Positions 1 through 8,036 of a stretch of DNA of 37,014 nucleotides are shown one piece after another. The stretch is from positions 1 to 37,014 of the forward strand of contig JAGWBT010000039.1 in assembly GCA_021295755.1 (NCBI GenBank), in the 5' to 3' direction. A program made the position numbers and the translations under genes. The notes under the pieces are model-generated. The model did not search any database. It saw only the letters and a list, made by a program, of their open reading frames with translations, and was not told the origin of the DNA. Origin of the DNA: Candidatus Poribacteria bacterium (lineage in GTDB: Bacteria; Poribacteria; WGA-4E; PCPOR2b). Every line of letters begins with the position of its first letter. Position 1 is the stretch's first letter.

Positions 1-77
1 CAATCCTTGTTGATAGCGCAATTCACGCGCCTGAAGGACAAAAGAATCCCCGTCCTTTAGGGCGGGGAGTATGTCAA
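1..77 (+). mobile_element. Right-end remnant of an IS200/IS605-type element
   Basis: The segment carries a GC-rich imperfect hairpin at 48-67: an 8-bp stem (CCCCGTCC with GGGCGGGG, one G-T wobble) and a TTTA loop. It is followed by GGAGTATGTCAA. A short hairpin followed by TCAA is typical of IS200/IS605 right ends, where TCAA is a known cleavage tetranucleotide (for example in IS608). The element would therefore end near position 77. Positions 1-47 have open frames but nothing I can recognise securely as the TnpB C-terminus, because the window starts inside the element. In TnpB-only elements this end also encodes the omega/reRNA scaffold, so it may be transcribed. The assignment is pattern-based. 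Confidence 0.6.
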
Positions 78-136
78 ACATTACGTAGTATCCCAATGCG
101 TTCTAATTATTTCAATTATTATCTGGAGCATTTATA

Positions 137-2416
137 ATGCCTAAATCATTGGTTGTTGTTGAGTCTCCTGCGAAAGCGAAGACAATCAACAAAATCCTCG
201 GTCGAGATTATATTGTGCGTTCTTCAGTGGGGCACATTCGTGATTTACCTGCAAAAAAATTGGCTGTGGATGTTCAAAATGAATTTACCCCGGAATATAT
301 CACTATCCGGGGCAAAGCAAAAGTAATCAAAGAGATTCAAGCAGCAGCAAAGAAAACAGAGGCAATCTACCTCGCTGCGGACCCGGATCGGGAAGGCGAG
401 GCTATCTGCTGGCATATCGCTGAAACGCTGAAAAGCGTGAAAAAACCGATCTACCGGGTGACCTACAACGAGATTACGAAAGGTGCGATTCGCGCGGCCA
501 TGGAGAATCCCGGTGAAATTGATCAGCGGCTGGTGGACTCCCAACAGGCTCGGCGTGTTTTGGATCGGTTGGTTGGCTATCAAATCAGCCCAATCTTATG
601 GCGCAATGTGAAACCGGGGTTAAGTGCCGGAAGGGTGCAATCTGTCGCTGTGCGGCTTATATGTGAGCGGGAAGCGGAGATTGAAGCCTTTGTCCCCCAA
701 GAGTATTGGACGATTACGGCGAATCTAGCAGGGAAAATCCCACCGCCGCTTAATGCGAAGTTGCTTCAGATTGGATCGGAGAAGGGGACTATCAGCACCT
801 ACGGTTTCCCTATTGATGAAGCGCGTGCAGAAGCAATCGTCGAAGATGCGCGAACAAAGCCATTTATTGTCAAAGGCATAAAGAGACAGGAACGGAAACG
901 GAGACCTGTTCCTCCATTCATCACAAGTACGTTACAACAGGAAGCAGCACGTAAACTCCGGTTCACCGCCAAACGCACGATGGCGGTTGCTCAACAACTC
1001 TATGAAGGGTTGAATGTGGGAGCAGAGGGGGCCGTCGGTTTGATTACTTACATGCGGACTGATTCAACTCGCGTTGCGGAGGAGGCCCTCGAAGAAGCGC
1101 GAGGATACATCGAAAAGACTTACGGGGCAGATTACCTACCTAAGAGCGCCGTACGTTACAGAAGCAAAGGCGGAGCGCAGGACGCGCATGAAGCCATTCG
1201 TCCAACCTCAGTTGAACGGACCCCACAGTCGCTGAAAGCCTATCTTTCCCCTGAACAGCATCGACTGTATGATCTGATTTGGAAACGGTTCGTTGCTAGT
1301 CAGATGAACCCTGCTATTTTGGATGTGACGACGATCGATATTTCCGCGGAGAAATATCTGTTCCGTGCAACCGGGTCAATACTCAAGTTTGATGGATTCA
1401 TGCGGCTCTACCTAGAAGGACGCGACGATAGTAACATGGGATCCAATAGAGATGATGAGACCGATGCAATCCTACCTGTGCTGGAAGTTGGTGAGCGGCT
1501 TGACCTGCGTAAACTCACACCTAAGCAGCACTATACGCAGCCGCCACCCCGATATACTGAAGCGACCCTTGTTAAAGCATTGGAGGAAAAGGGAATCGGC
1601 CGTCCGAGCACGTATGCGGCAATTATCTCGACAATTCAAGATCGGGAGTACGTGCTCAAAGAGGAGCGGCGTTTTCAACCGACGGATATGGGGAAACTAG
1701 TTAACCAATTGTTAATTAAAGGCTTCCCTGATGTTCTTGACACGCAGTTCACAGCAAAGCTGGAAGATCAGCTTGATGAGATAGCCGAAGGACAATCTGA
1801 CTGGGTAGGTGTTCTGAGCGCATTTTATGAACCGTTTAATCATGCCTTAGAGGCAGCACCAGACGTGATGTATGAAGCGCGCAAAGAGATGGAAGAAGAG
1901 TCTGATGAAGTGTGCGAAAAGTGCGACAGCAAGATGATAATTAAGTGGGGGAGATATGGTCGTTTCCTCGGTTGTTCAAATTTTCCGGAGTGCCGGAACC
2001 TCAAACGCTTATCAGAAGACGATGCACCCACCTCCTCCGAGGAGGAACCTACCGATGAAAGCTGCGATAAATGTGGTAGTCCAATGGTAATAAAAACGAG
2101 TCGAGCCGGTGGCAAGTTCCTCGCGTGTACGGGGTATCCCAAGTGCAGAAACGCAAAGCCAATCAACATCGGCGTCGATTGTCCGGAGGCTGGCTGCGAC
2201 GGTTATATCGGTGAGCGGCGCAGTAAACGTGGCAACGTTTTTTATGGTTGTAGCAACTATCCCAAGTGTAACTTTGTTTCGTGGGATAGACCGGTGAACA
2301 AGGAATGTCCGGAGTGCGAAGCACCATTTCTCGTCGAAAGGACAGCGAAAGCGAAGAAGCCTTACCTCGCCTGTAACGATAAAGAATGTGGTCATACGGA
2401 ACCTTTGAACAACTAA
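137..2416 (+). CDS. topA: DNA topoisomerase I (type IA)
   Basis: This enzyme relaxes negative supercoils by a transient 5'-phosphotyrosyl break in one strand, in the nucleoid. The 759-residue protein has an N-terminal Toprim domain starting SLVVVESPAKAKTI (acidic Glu near residue 9) with the AADPDREGE metal-binding motif near 80-90. The central type IA core carries the catalytic tyrosine in GLITYMRTDSTR (Tyr305). Four C-terminal C4 zinc ribbons follow, beginning near residues 594, 637, 681 and 721 (CEKC, CDKC, CPEAGC and CPEC). Length and domain order match full-length bacterial TopA. A GGAG motif lies about 8 nt upstream of the ATG. The gene is followed by ftsE in the same direction after 62 bp. 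The identification is secure. Confidence 0.98.
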   Translation: MPKSLVVVESPAKAKTINKILGRDYIVRSSVGHIRDLPAKKLAVDVQNEFTPEYITIRGKAKVIKEIQAAAKKTEAIYLAADPDREGEAICWHIAETLKSVKKPIYRVTYNEITKGAIRAAMENPGEIDQRLVDSQQARRVLDRLVGYQISPILWRNVKPGLSAGRVQSVAVRLICEREAEIEAFVPQEYWTITANLAGKIPPPLNAKLLQIGSEKGTISTYGFPIDEARAEAIVEDARTKPFIVKGIKRQERKRRPVPPFITSTLQQEAARKLRFTAKRTMAVAQQLYEGLNVGAEGAVGLITYMRTDSTRVAEEALEEARGYIEKTYGADYLPKSAVRYRSKGGAQDAHEAIRPTSVERTPQSLKAYLSPEQHRLYDLIWKRFVASQMNPAILDVTTIDISAEKYLFRATGSILKFDGFMRLYLEGRDDSNMGSNRDDETDAILPVLEVGERLDLRKLTPKQHYTQPPPRYTEATLVKALEEKGIGRPSTYAAIISTIQDREYVLKEERRFQPTDMGKLVNQLLIKGFPDVLDTQFTAKLEDQLDEIAEGQSDWVGVLSAFYEPFNHALEAAPDVMYEARKEMEEESDEVCEKCDSKMIIKWGRYGRFLGCSNFPECRNLKRLSEDDAPTSSEEEPTDESCDKCGSPMVIKTSRAGGKFLACTGYPKCRNAKPINIGVDCPEAGCDGYIGERRSKRGNVFYGCSNYPKCNFVSWDRPVNKECPECEAPFLVERTAKAKKPYLACNDKECGHTEPLNN

Positions 2417-2478
2417 GGTATAACAGGATATTGTCCGGCCGATCGCATTCAACAACTTAGAGGGTTAGTCAAATTGAG

Positions 2479-3135
2479 ATGATTCAGGTTTACAACGTAT
2501 CAATGAGTTATAAGGAGGACATTGAAGTCCTCCACGAAATCAACTTTGAGGTAAAAAAAGGGGAGTTTGTTTTTCTAGTTGGCACCAGTGGGGCGGGAAA
2601 AACAACGATTCTTCGACTCTTGTACCGTGAGCTAGTCCCCACTGCGGGACACATTGTCCTTGCGGGTCAGAACTTGTCCCAAATTTCTCGCTCGCAAATA
2701 CCCTATCTGCGTCGAAGAATGGGTGTTATCTTTCAGGATTTTAAGCTGTTGCCGAATAAGACAGTTCAAGAAAACATCGCGCTTGCCATGAAAGTGACGG
2801 GCGCGAAACGCTCTCAGATTCGCCAGCAGGTTGATCAACTCCTCCATCAGATGAGTCTCATCCATAGGAAGGACGCCCTGCCGGAGGACATTTCGGGCGG
2901 GGAGCAGCAGCGTGTCGCCATCGCTAGAGCAATGGCGAACGATCCGGTGGTTCTGCTCGCTGACGAGCCTACAGGAAATTTGGACCCGAAACTGTCACTT
3001 GAAATTATGCATCTTTTTGAAAGTTTCAACTTCCGCGGGACGACAGTGATGGTTGCAACACATGATCTCTCACTCGTCCAGCAACTCGGAAAGCGCGTGA
3101 TTCGTATAGAAGATGGTAGAAATGTCGAAGAGTGA
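2479..3135 (+). CDS. ftsE: Cell division ATP-binding protein FtsE
   Basis: FtsE is the cytoplasmic ABC ATPase of the FtsEX complex, which couples ATP hydrolysis to activation of peptidoglycan hydrolases at the division septum. The 218-residue protein has Walker A GTSGAGKTT near residue 36, a Q-loop in GVIFQDFKLLPNKTV, the ABC signature SGGEQQRVAIARA and Walker B VVLLADEPTGNLD, then the switch His in ATHDLSLV. The FQDFKLLPNKTV stretch is characteristic of FtsE rather than LolD-type ATPases. The expected partner ftsX does not follow: the next gene is a GMC-oxidoreductase accessory subunit. The stop TGA is followed at once by TAA. Confidence 0.93.
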   Translation: MIQVYNVSMSYKEDIEVLHEINFEVKKGEFVFLVGTSGAGKTTILRLLYRELVPTAGHIVLAGQNLSQISRSQIPYLRRRMGVIFQDFKLLPNKTVQENIALAMKVTGAKRSQIRQQVDQLLHQMSLIHRKDALPEDISGGEQQRVAIARAMANDPVVLLADEPTGNLDPKLSLEIMHLFESFNFRGTTVMVATHDLSLVQQLGKRVIRIEDGRNVEE

Positions 3136-3235
3136 TAATGCATAAAAGGGACAACGCCCCTAGATCTAGCAGGTTGGCTTCTTGCGGTGTGGCCCAAAGT
3201 GCAGCTACCTACCATTTTGAAGACAGCTGCGCTAA

Positions 3236-3703
3236 ATGCCAAGGACACGACAGCTGCAGCCAAATTACCCCAATAGATTGATAGATTGGGATGCCGCTAC
3301 GCTCAACATGACATTGCAATGCTTCAGTTCAACAGAGGCGGAGATTCTGAGAGTCCTAGCCGAACGCATCGTGGAGACAGGTTTGCCTGACGTAGAGCAT
3401 GCTCCCACAGTGACGACGATCGATGCCTTCGTTGCGGGGCTGCCATTAAACTTACGGGTGCAACTCCGCCGAGCACTTAATCTATTTCAATGGTGTCCGA
3501 TTTTGTTCGCCGGAAAACTATGTCCCTTTACCCAGCTCTCACGACGTGATGCAGAAATTTATATTCGATCGTGGGCGGAAAGTCGTTTTGGGTTACGACG
3601 ACGCCTCTTTCGAGGCTTGCGAGATCTCACATTTCTTGGCTATTACAGCCAACCTGCTATTGACATCTACCAAACCTTAACTGACAAACCAGAGAGAAGA
3701 TGA
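3236..3703 (+). CDS. Gluconate 2-dehydrogenase subunit 3-like small protein
   Basis: This 155-residue basic protein has the body of a gluconate 2-dehydrogenase subunit 3-like protein: an opening FSSTEAEILRVLAERIVE helix near residue 29, then TTIDAFVAGLPLNLRVQLRRALNLFQ, then a C-terminal RxRLFRGLRDLTFLGYYSQP segment. Such small subunits sit directly before GMC-type flavoprotein dehydrogenases and are thought to help their maturation or export. Its stop codon overlaps the next ATG (ATGA at 3700), so the two genes are probably translationally coupled. The true start is uncertain: no clear ribosome site precedes 3236, and the ATG at 3308 would begin much closer to the conserved part. No Tat signal is evident. 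Family placement rests on sequence pattern and context. Confidence 0.65.
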   Translation: MPRTRQLQPNYPNRLIDWDAATLNMTLQCFSSTEAEILRVLAERIVETGLPDVEHAPTVTTIDAFVAGLPLNLRVQLRRALNLFQWCPILFAGKLCPFTQLSRRDAEIYIRSWAESRFGLRRRLFRGLRDLTFLGYYSQPAIDIYQTLTDKPERR

Positions 3704-5301
3704 TCATCCAAGGGCGTACCGTGAGGCAGGATCTCCGCGAAACGGTTGATGTCTGTGTCATCGGATCGGGAGCGGGTGGTGCTGTGGCTGCCAAAGAACT
3801 TGCTCAAGCCGGACTCTCGGTAGCTGTGCTGGAGGCAGGTGAGAATCATGATCCAACGACCTTTAGCCGGTATACGCCAGAGATGTTACTTCGTCTGTTT
3901 TGGGATGGGGGTATGAGAACTACCCACGATGGTTCGGTGTTAATCTCTCAAGGACGGCACGTAGGTGGCTCTACCGTCCATAATCTCTGCTATACAGTGC
4001 GTACCCCCGATCCGATTTTGGAAAGATGGGAAGCGGAGTTCGGGACTCAAGATCTATCACCGAGTGATCTCAGTCCCTCCCTCGACCGAGTGGAAGCAAC
4101 GTTAGGGGTGAACCAAATTCGGGAGGCACAGGTCAACAGGCTTAACCAGATCATTCGGCGTGGTTGCCACGCCATGGGTTGGCGTGGGCTTGTCCAGCGA
4201 CATAATCGTGCTGCATGTCCAGATTGTTCGGCTGACTGTGTGCTCGGGTGTCCGGTTTCTCAGCCAGGAATTGGGAAGCAGAGTATGGCAGTCAGCTACA
4301 TTCCCCAGGCCCTAGAAGCGGGAGCTCGTCTTTACACCGACTGTCTAACCGAAGGTATTGTTGCGGAAAACGGACGCGTGGTAGGAGCTACCGCTCGGTT
4401 CCGGTCTGGCGATATGCTGTTACCTGAACAGGCTAAACCGAAACCGAGTAGTTCCGAGAATTCAGCAGGCAAACGCGGGCGCGAAACCTACCGGCTCACC
4501 GTTCGTAGCAGCGCGGTAGTTCTAGCAGCAGGTGCCATCAACTCGCCTCAACTCTGGTTGAGCAGTCGCCTTCCAGATCCGGGGAAGCAGGTGGGACGTA
4601 ATTTGCATCTGCATCCCGCTATTTTTATAGGCGGTATTTTTGATGAGGAAGTTGATGCCTATCAGGGCATTCCGCAAAGTTTTTACGTTGATCATTTTCT
4701 GGATCTAGCGCGTAATCCCGATAGCGGTTACATCCTGATGCCGGCATTCGGACCGATGCCGCTAGTCGCAGCGAGTATGCCCTCCTTTGGTAGAGCGCAC
4801 CGAGATTTGATGCGTTCATACCGCAATGCCGCTGGGGTACTTGTGCTGCTGCACGACCAATCGCCCGGGCGTGTAAAGGTGAATCGACGGGGGAACCCCG
4901 TGATACGCTATCGTCTCAACCGGACCGACAAGGCTTCATTAGTCGAAGGGTTGATACACGGTGCCCAGCTTCTTTTCGCTGCCGGTGCAAAACAGGTTAC
5001 GCTTCCCTATACGCGGGGAGGTGTTCTCAAGAGCGAGAGTGACCTTGAGGTAATTCGGCAGCGTGGAGTTGTTGAGAACGAAATTCTGATCGCTTCTAGC
5101 CATCCCCAAGGAACGCTACGGATGGGAAGCGATTCACGCAGAACTGTTGTAGATTCGTATGGATCGGCACACACTGTCGACGGATTGTTCGTGGCTGATG
5201 CGAGTTTGTTTCCGACCTCAATCGGCGTTCCACCAATGTTGACAATCGCTGCCATGGCGGACCGAATTGCCCGACGAATGGCTGCAAACTGGCCACCTTG
5301 A
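3700..5301 (+). CDS. GMC family FAD-dependent oxidoreductase
   Basis: This 533-residue flavoprotein is a glucose-methanol-choline type dehydrogenase that oxidises an alcohol or sugar hydroxyl. The N-terminal FAD-binding GxGxxG motif is in CVIGSGAGGAVAAKELAQAG with an acidic residue at the end of the second strand (VLEAGE). GRHVGGSTVHNLCYTVR is the GMC signature region. A cysteine cluster (CPDCSADCVLGC, near residues 168-179) is typical of gluconate-dehydrogenase and long-chain-alcohol-oxidase relatives. The C-terminal HPQGTLRMG and VADASLFPTSIGVPPMLTI segments carry the catalytic His region and FAD-contacting motif. It overlaps the upstream small subunit by 4 nt. The substrate cannot be told from sequence. 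No cytochrome c subunit lies nearby. Confidence 0.9.
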   Translation: MIIQGRTVRQDLRETVDVCVIGSGAGGAVAAKELAQAGLSVAVLEAGENHDPTTFSRYTPEMLLRLFWDGGMRTTHDGSVLISQGRHVGGSTVHNLCYTVRTPDPILERWEAEFGTQDLSPSDLSPSLDRVEATLGVNQIREAQVNRLNQIIRRGCHAMGWRGLVQRHNRAACPDCSADCVLGCPVSQPGIGKQSMAVSYIPQALEAGARLYTDCLTEGIVAENGRVVGATARFRSGDMLLPEQAKPKPSSSENSAGKRGRETYRLTVRSSAVVLAAGAINSPQLWLSSRLPDPGKQVGRNLHLHPAIFIGGIFDEEVDAYQGIPQSFYVDHFLDLARNPDSGYILMPAFGPMPLVAASMPSFGRAHRDLMRSYRNAAGVLVLLHDQSPGRVKVNRRGNPVIRYRLNRTDKASLVEGLIHGAQLLFAAGAKQVTLPYTRGGVLKSESDLEVIRQRGVVENEILIASSHPQGTLRMGSDSRRTVVDSYGSAHTVDGLFVADASLFPTSIGVPPMLTIAAMADRIARRMAANWPP

Positions 5302-5507
5302 TTATGTTCCAATCAATTAACCTACCGAAAAAATATCCACACCTCAACAACACATGGCTTGTTTGCGGCGCCAAACTACTAATGCTGGAAAGACACCGGC
5401 CGGACTCAAGCATTATATTCTTGCCCGTCGGAGAGAAAAGGAACTGATTCTGTTCTGGAACACCTGTGGACCAATTTAACTTTACACTCAATGACTAGGA
5501 GGTTGTA

Positions 5508-6560
5508 ATGGAAACATTAAAAGTTGGAATTATTGGGTTGGGTGGAATCGCCCGCTCCCACTGTGATGCGATTGCGACATTGGATAACGTAGAGGTTATA
5601 GCGGTTGCTGACCTCTTTGAGGAAAAGCGTCGCGAATACATGGAGAAATATAATATTCCAAAGGGGTATGAGACTCACACGGAGCTATTGCAGGACGACG
5701 AAGTTGACGCTGTGGCAGTGGTGCTTGGCCATCAACTCCATCATCAGCTCACTGTGGATTCCTGCAATGCTGGTAAGCACGTCTTGGTGGAGAAACCAAT
5801 GGCGATTAGCCTGCAGCAATGTGACGGTATGATAGCGGCGGCGGCTACTAACAATGTCAAGTTGATGGTGGGATATAGCCAGCACTATTACGGCACAAGT
5901 GTAAAGGCGAAGGAGATCCTCGATTCAGGTGATTTAGGACCACTCATAACAGCGGTGTGTTACATGTCCAAGAATTGGGGTTATCAGGGACGTCGACCTC
6001 AATACCGGAGCCGGTACCACGGTGGTGGTATGTGGTTGACCAATGGTGTTCATGTGGTAGACCGTCTTACATGGGTGATGGCGTCTCAAGCCGCGTCGGT
6101 ATCGGCGTCTATCGGTGCACGTGCACATTACCAAGCGGGTGATGATTCCGCCACGGCTTTCATACGATACAAAAACGGACTTGCCGGAGTTGCCGTAGCG
6201 GTTGGATTTGCTGATGGTGCCCCCGACTTTAGCTGTCAGGTGATCTGCGCCAACGGTACATTGCGGTTCAGCCAGCACGGTGAAAAATATGTCAGGGTTG
6301 GAAAAGGAGATAAGTGGGAAGATGTGCCATTCGATGATCCACCGGTTGAAATGCACAACGAGTGGAAGTCGTTTGCTGAAGCGATTGAGAAAAATATTGA
6401 GCCACCGACACATGGGGAATGGGGACGGCATATTATGGAAATCCTGTTTGCTGCCGAGCAGTCGGCGATCACCGGTCGAGAGGTCGTGTTAGATAGTGGC
6501 CTTGGTTGGACGAACCAGACATCTGGCTCTCCTATCACGATTGATCACGGCTGGGTCTAA
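5508..6560 (+). CDS. Gfo/Idh/MocA family oxidoreductase
   Basis: This is a 350-residue NAD(P)-dependent sugar or inositol dehydrogenase-like protein. The N-terminal Rossmann motif is VGIIGLGGIARSHCDAI. The cofactor and substrate-linking motif VLVEKPMAISLQQCD (EKP) lies near residue 94. The C-terminal alpha/beta domain includes GGGMWLTNGVHVVDRLTWV, where the NGVHVVD segment supplies the usual catalytic His. A strong ribosome site (TAGGAGG) lies 6 nt before the ATG. It opens the plus-strand catabolic run and is followed after 75 bp by the BNR protein. Family members oxidise or epimerise sugars and cyclitols; the specific substrate is unknown. Confidence 0.93.
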   Translation: METLKVGIIGLGGIARSHCDAIATLDNVEVIAVADLFEEKRREYMEKYNIPKGYETHTELLQDDEVDAVAVVLGHQLHHQLTVDSCNAGKHVLVEKPMAISLQQCDGMIAAAATNNVKLMVGYSQHYYGTSVKAKEILDSGDLGPLITAVCYMSKNWGYQGRRPQYRSRYHGGGMWLTNGVHVVDRLTWVMASQAASVSASIGARAHYQAGDDSATAFIRYKNGLAGVAVAVGFADGAPDFSCQVICANGTLRFSQHGEKYVRVGKGDKWEDVPFDDPPVEMHNEWKSFAEAIEKNIEPPTHGEWGRHIMEILFAAEQSAITGREVVLDSGLGWTNQTSGSPITIDHGWV

Positions 6561-6635
6561 GGGCATCGTGAAAGCAGTGTCCACATAAGCAAATAGAAGC
6601 GTTTGAATGGCGGACAGAAGAAGTGGAGGTAAGAA

Positions 6636-7910
6636 ATGTCCAATTCGATTCTGCGGGAAACATGGGCACAAAGCAATGTGGGTGAAAATCTCGTTCTGCT
6701 GTCACAAAACGGTTGTGGTCGTGCCACGGCATACGGCGATTGCAACAAAATAATCACGGTTCAGGACAAAACGCATGTGTCATGGCTCGATTCAATTGCC
6801 GAAGGATTTCGTGTGCGTGTGCGGACGTTCGATCGCAAAACGAAGGAATGGTCTTCCACATATACTGTCGGTGAGGCATACGATAATCATGGCGGACCTG
6901 CATTGACGGTAGACAGTTTAGGATACCTTCACATCGTTTATTACCCACATCACCATCCCTTCCGCTATCGTCGATCGGTGCGTCCAAATGATGCGTCTGA
7001 GTGGGGCAACGAAATTGAGTTCGGCGAGAGATGCACTTATCCCACGATGGTCTGTGGTTTGGATGATACCCTTTATTTAACAGGCAGAGAAAATCGAGGA
7101 TCCGAACCGTGGTATGTAAACCTTTACATCAAACCCCCGGAGGCGCCTTGGCAGGAGCCCATCGCCATTTTCCAAGATGATAAGGGTGGGTATGTTCGTT
7201 ATCAGGGAGCGTTGGCGTGGGGTCAAAACCATCGGACGTTGCATATGACTCTCTTGATTTTTGATGAAAGGCGGTCATACACTGTCGGATATCTTCGTAG
7301 TTCTGACAGTGGGAACACGTGGGAGCGAGCCGATGGCACACCGGTTCCACTGCCCGCTACCCGCGAAACTGTTACACTCATTGACACCGAACATCGAGAT
7401 TTGCGGTTTGGTTCTATCGCTGTGGATAGAGAGAGTGCGCCGTATATCCTCTACAGCACCTGCCCTTCCTTTGCTATACCGTCCCGAGCGTGGGTCGCGT
7501 GGCTAGATGGAACAGGTAAGTGGTGCCGCCGTTCACTCACCGACGAACTTCCGAAGGAGTGGCAGTCTTGGAGTCTTGCCATGGATGGTGCCATCCACAT
7601 CGCTCCTGACGGCCGAATTTTTATCGTATTGGCGTTGATGAAGCCGGAAACCGTGAGCGAGGGAAACTGGGCACATAAAAGTGCCGAGATTGTTGAATTA
7701 CAAGCCCCGGATATCTGTGGTAAATTTAGCGTCGAGCTACTCTCCAAACCCGATATGACAATTCCCCACTGGCTTCCAACCCTAGAACGTCCCACAGGGC
7801 ACAACCAAGTTGACGTGCCCGGCGTGATGTATACGGTGGGTGTCGCAGGTGAAGGATGCGATGATATTCTTTCCAACGCTGTTTATTGGACGGAAATGCA
7901 ACCACGGTGA
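6636..7910 (+). CDS. BNR-repeat (sialidase-fold) protein, possible glycan hydrolase or lyase
   Basis: This 424-residue protein looks like a beta-propeller of the BNR_4 type. It has a recognisable Asp box SSDSGNTWE near residue 224 and repeated blade motifs such as GGPALTVDSLGYLHIVYYPHHHP and GAIHIAPDGRIFIVLALM. Related propellers include sialidase-fold glycosidases and ulvan-lyase-type polysaccharide lyases, so it may cleave a glycan. The His-rich YYPHHHP turn is a candidate catalytic or metal site, by inference. No signal peptide is visible at the N-terminus, so a cytoplasmic role on oligosaccharides is plausible. A GTGGAGG ribosome site precedes the ATG. The neighbouring MFS transporter and Gfo/Idh enzyme support a sugar-catabolism role. 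Confidence 0.72.
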   Translation: MSNSILRETWAQSNVGENLVLLSQNGCGRATAYGDCNKIITVQDKTHVSWLDSIAEGFRVRVRTFDRKTKEWSSTYTVGEAYDNHGGPALTVDSLGYLHIVYYPHHHPFRYRRSVRPNDASEWGNEIEFGERCTYPTMVCGLDDTLYLTGRENRGSEPWYVNLYIKPPEAPWQEPIAIFQDDKGGYVRYQGALAWGQNHRTLHMTLLIFDERRSYTVGYLRSSDSGNTWERADGTPVPLPATRETVTLIDTEHRDLRFGSIAVDRESAPYILYSTCPSFAIPSRAWVAWLDGTGKWCRRSLTDELPKEWQSWSLAMDGAIHIAPDGRIFIVLALMKPETVSEGNWAHKSAEIVELQAPDICGKFSVELLSKPDMTIPHWLPTLERPTGHNQVDVPGVMYTVGVAGEGCDDILSNAVYWTEMQPR

Positions 7911-8036
7911 TGGTCTGTTTCTTTACATTTTTTTTCTAAGATCCCGCATTGAATAGAGCGGATTAGACGAAGCAGTAGCGATTATGGGCATTTCCTAATT
8001 GATTAAATCAAGGAAGGTGATAGTAGGCAATCTACA

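Noticed and set aside
3138-3281. A 47-codon frame between ftsE and the small subunit as an ftsX remnant
   Set aside because: It is Cys-rich and hydrophilic with no membrane segments and does not resemble FtsX.
5934-6431. A 165-codon antisense frame within the first Gfo/Idh/MocA gene
   Set aside because: It is a shadow of a strongly supported gene and shows no family motif.
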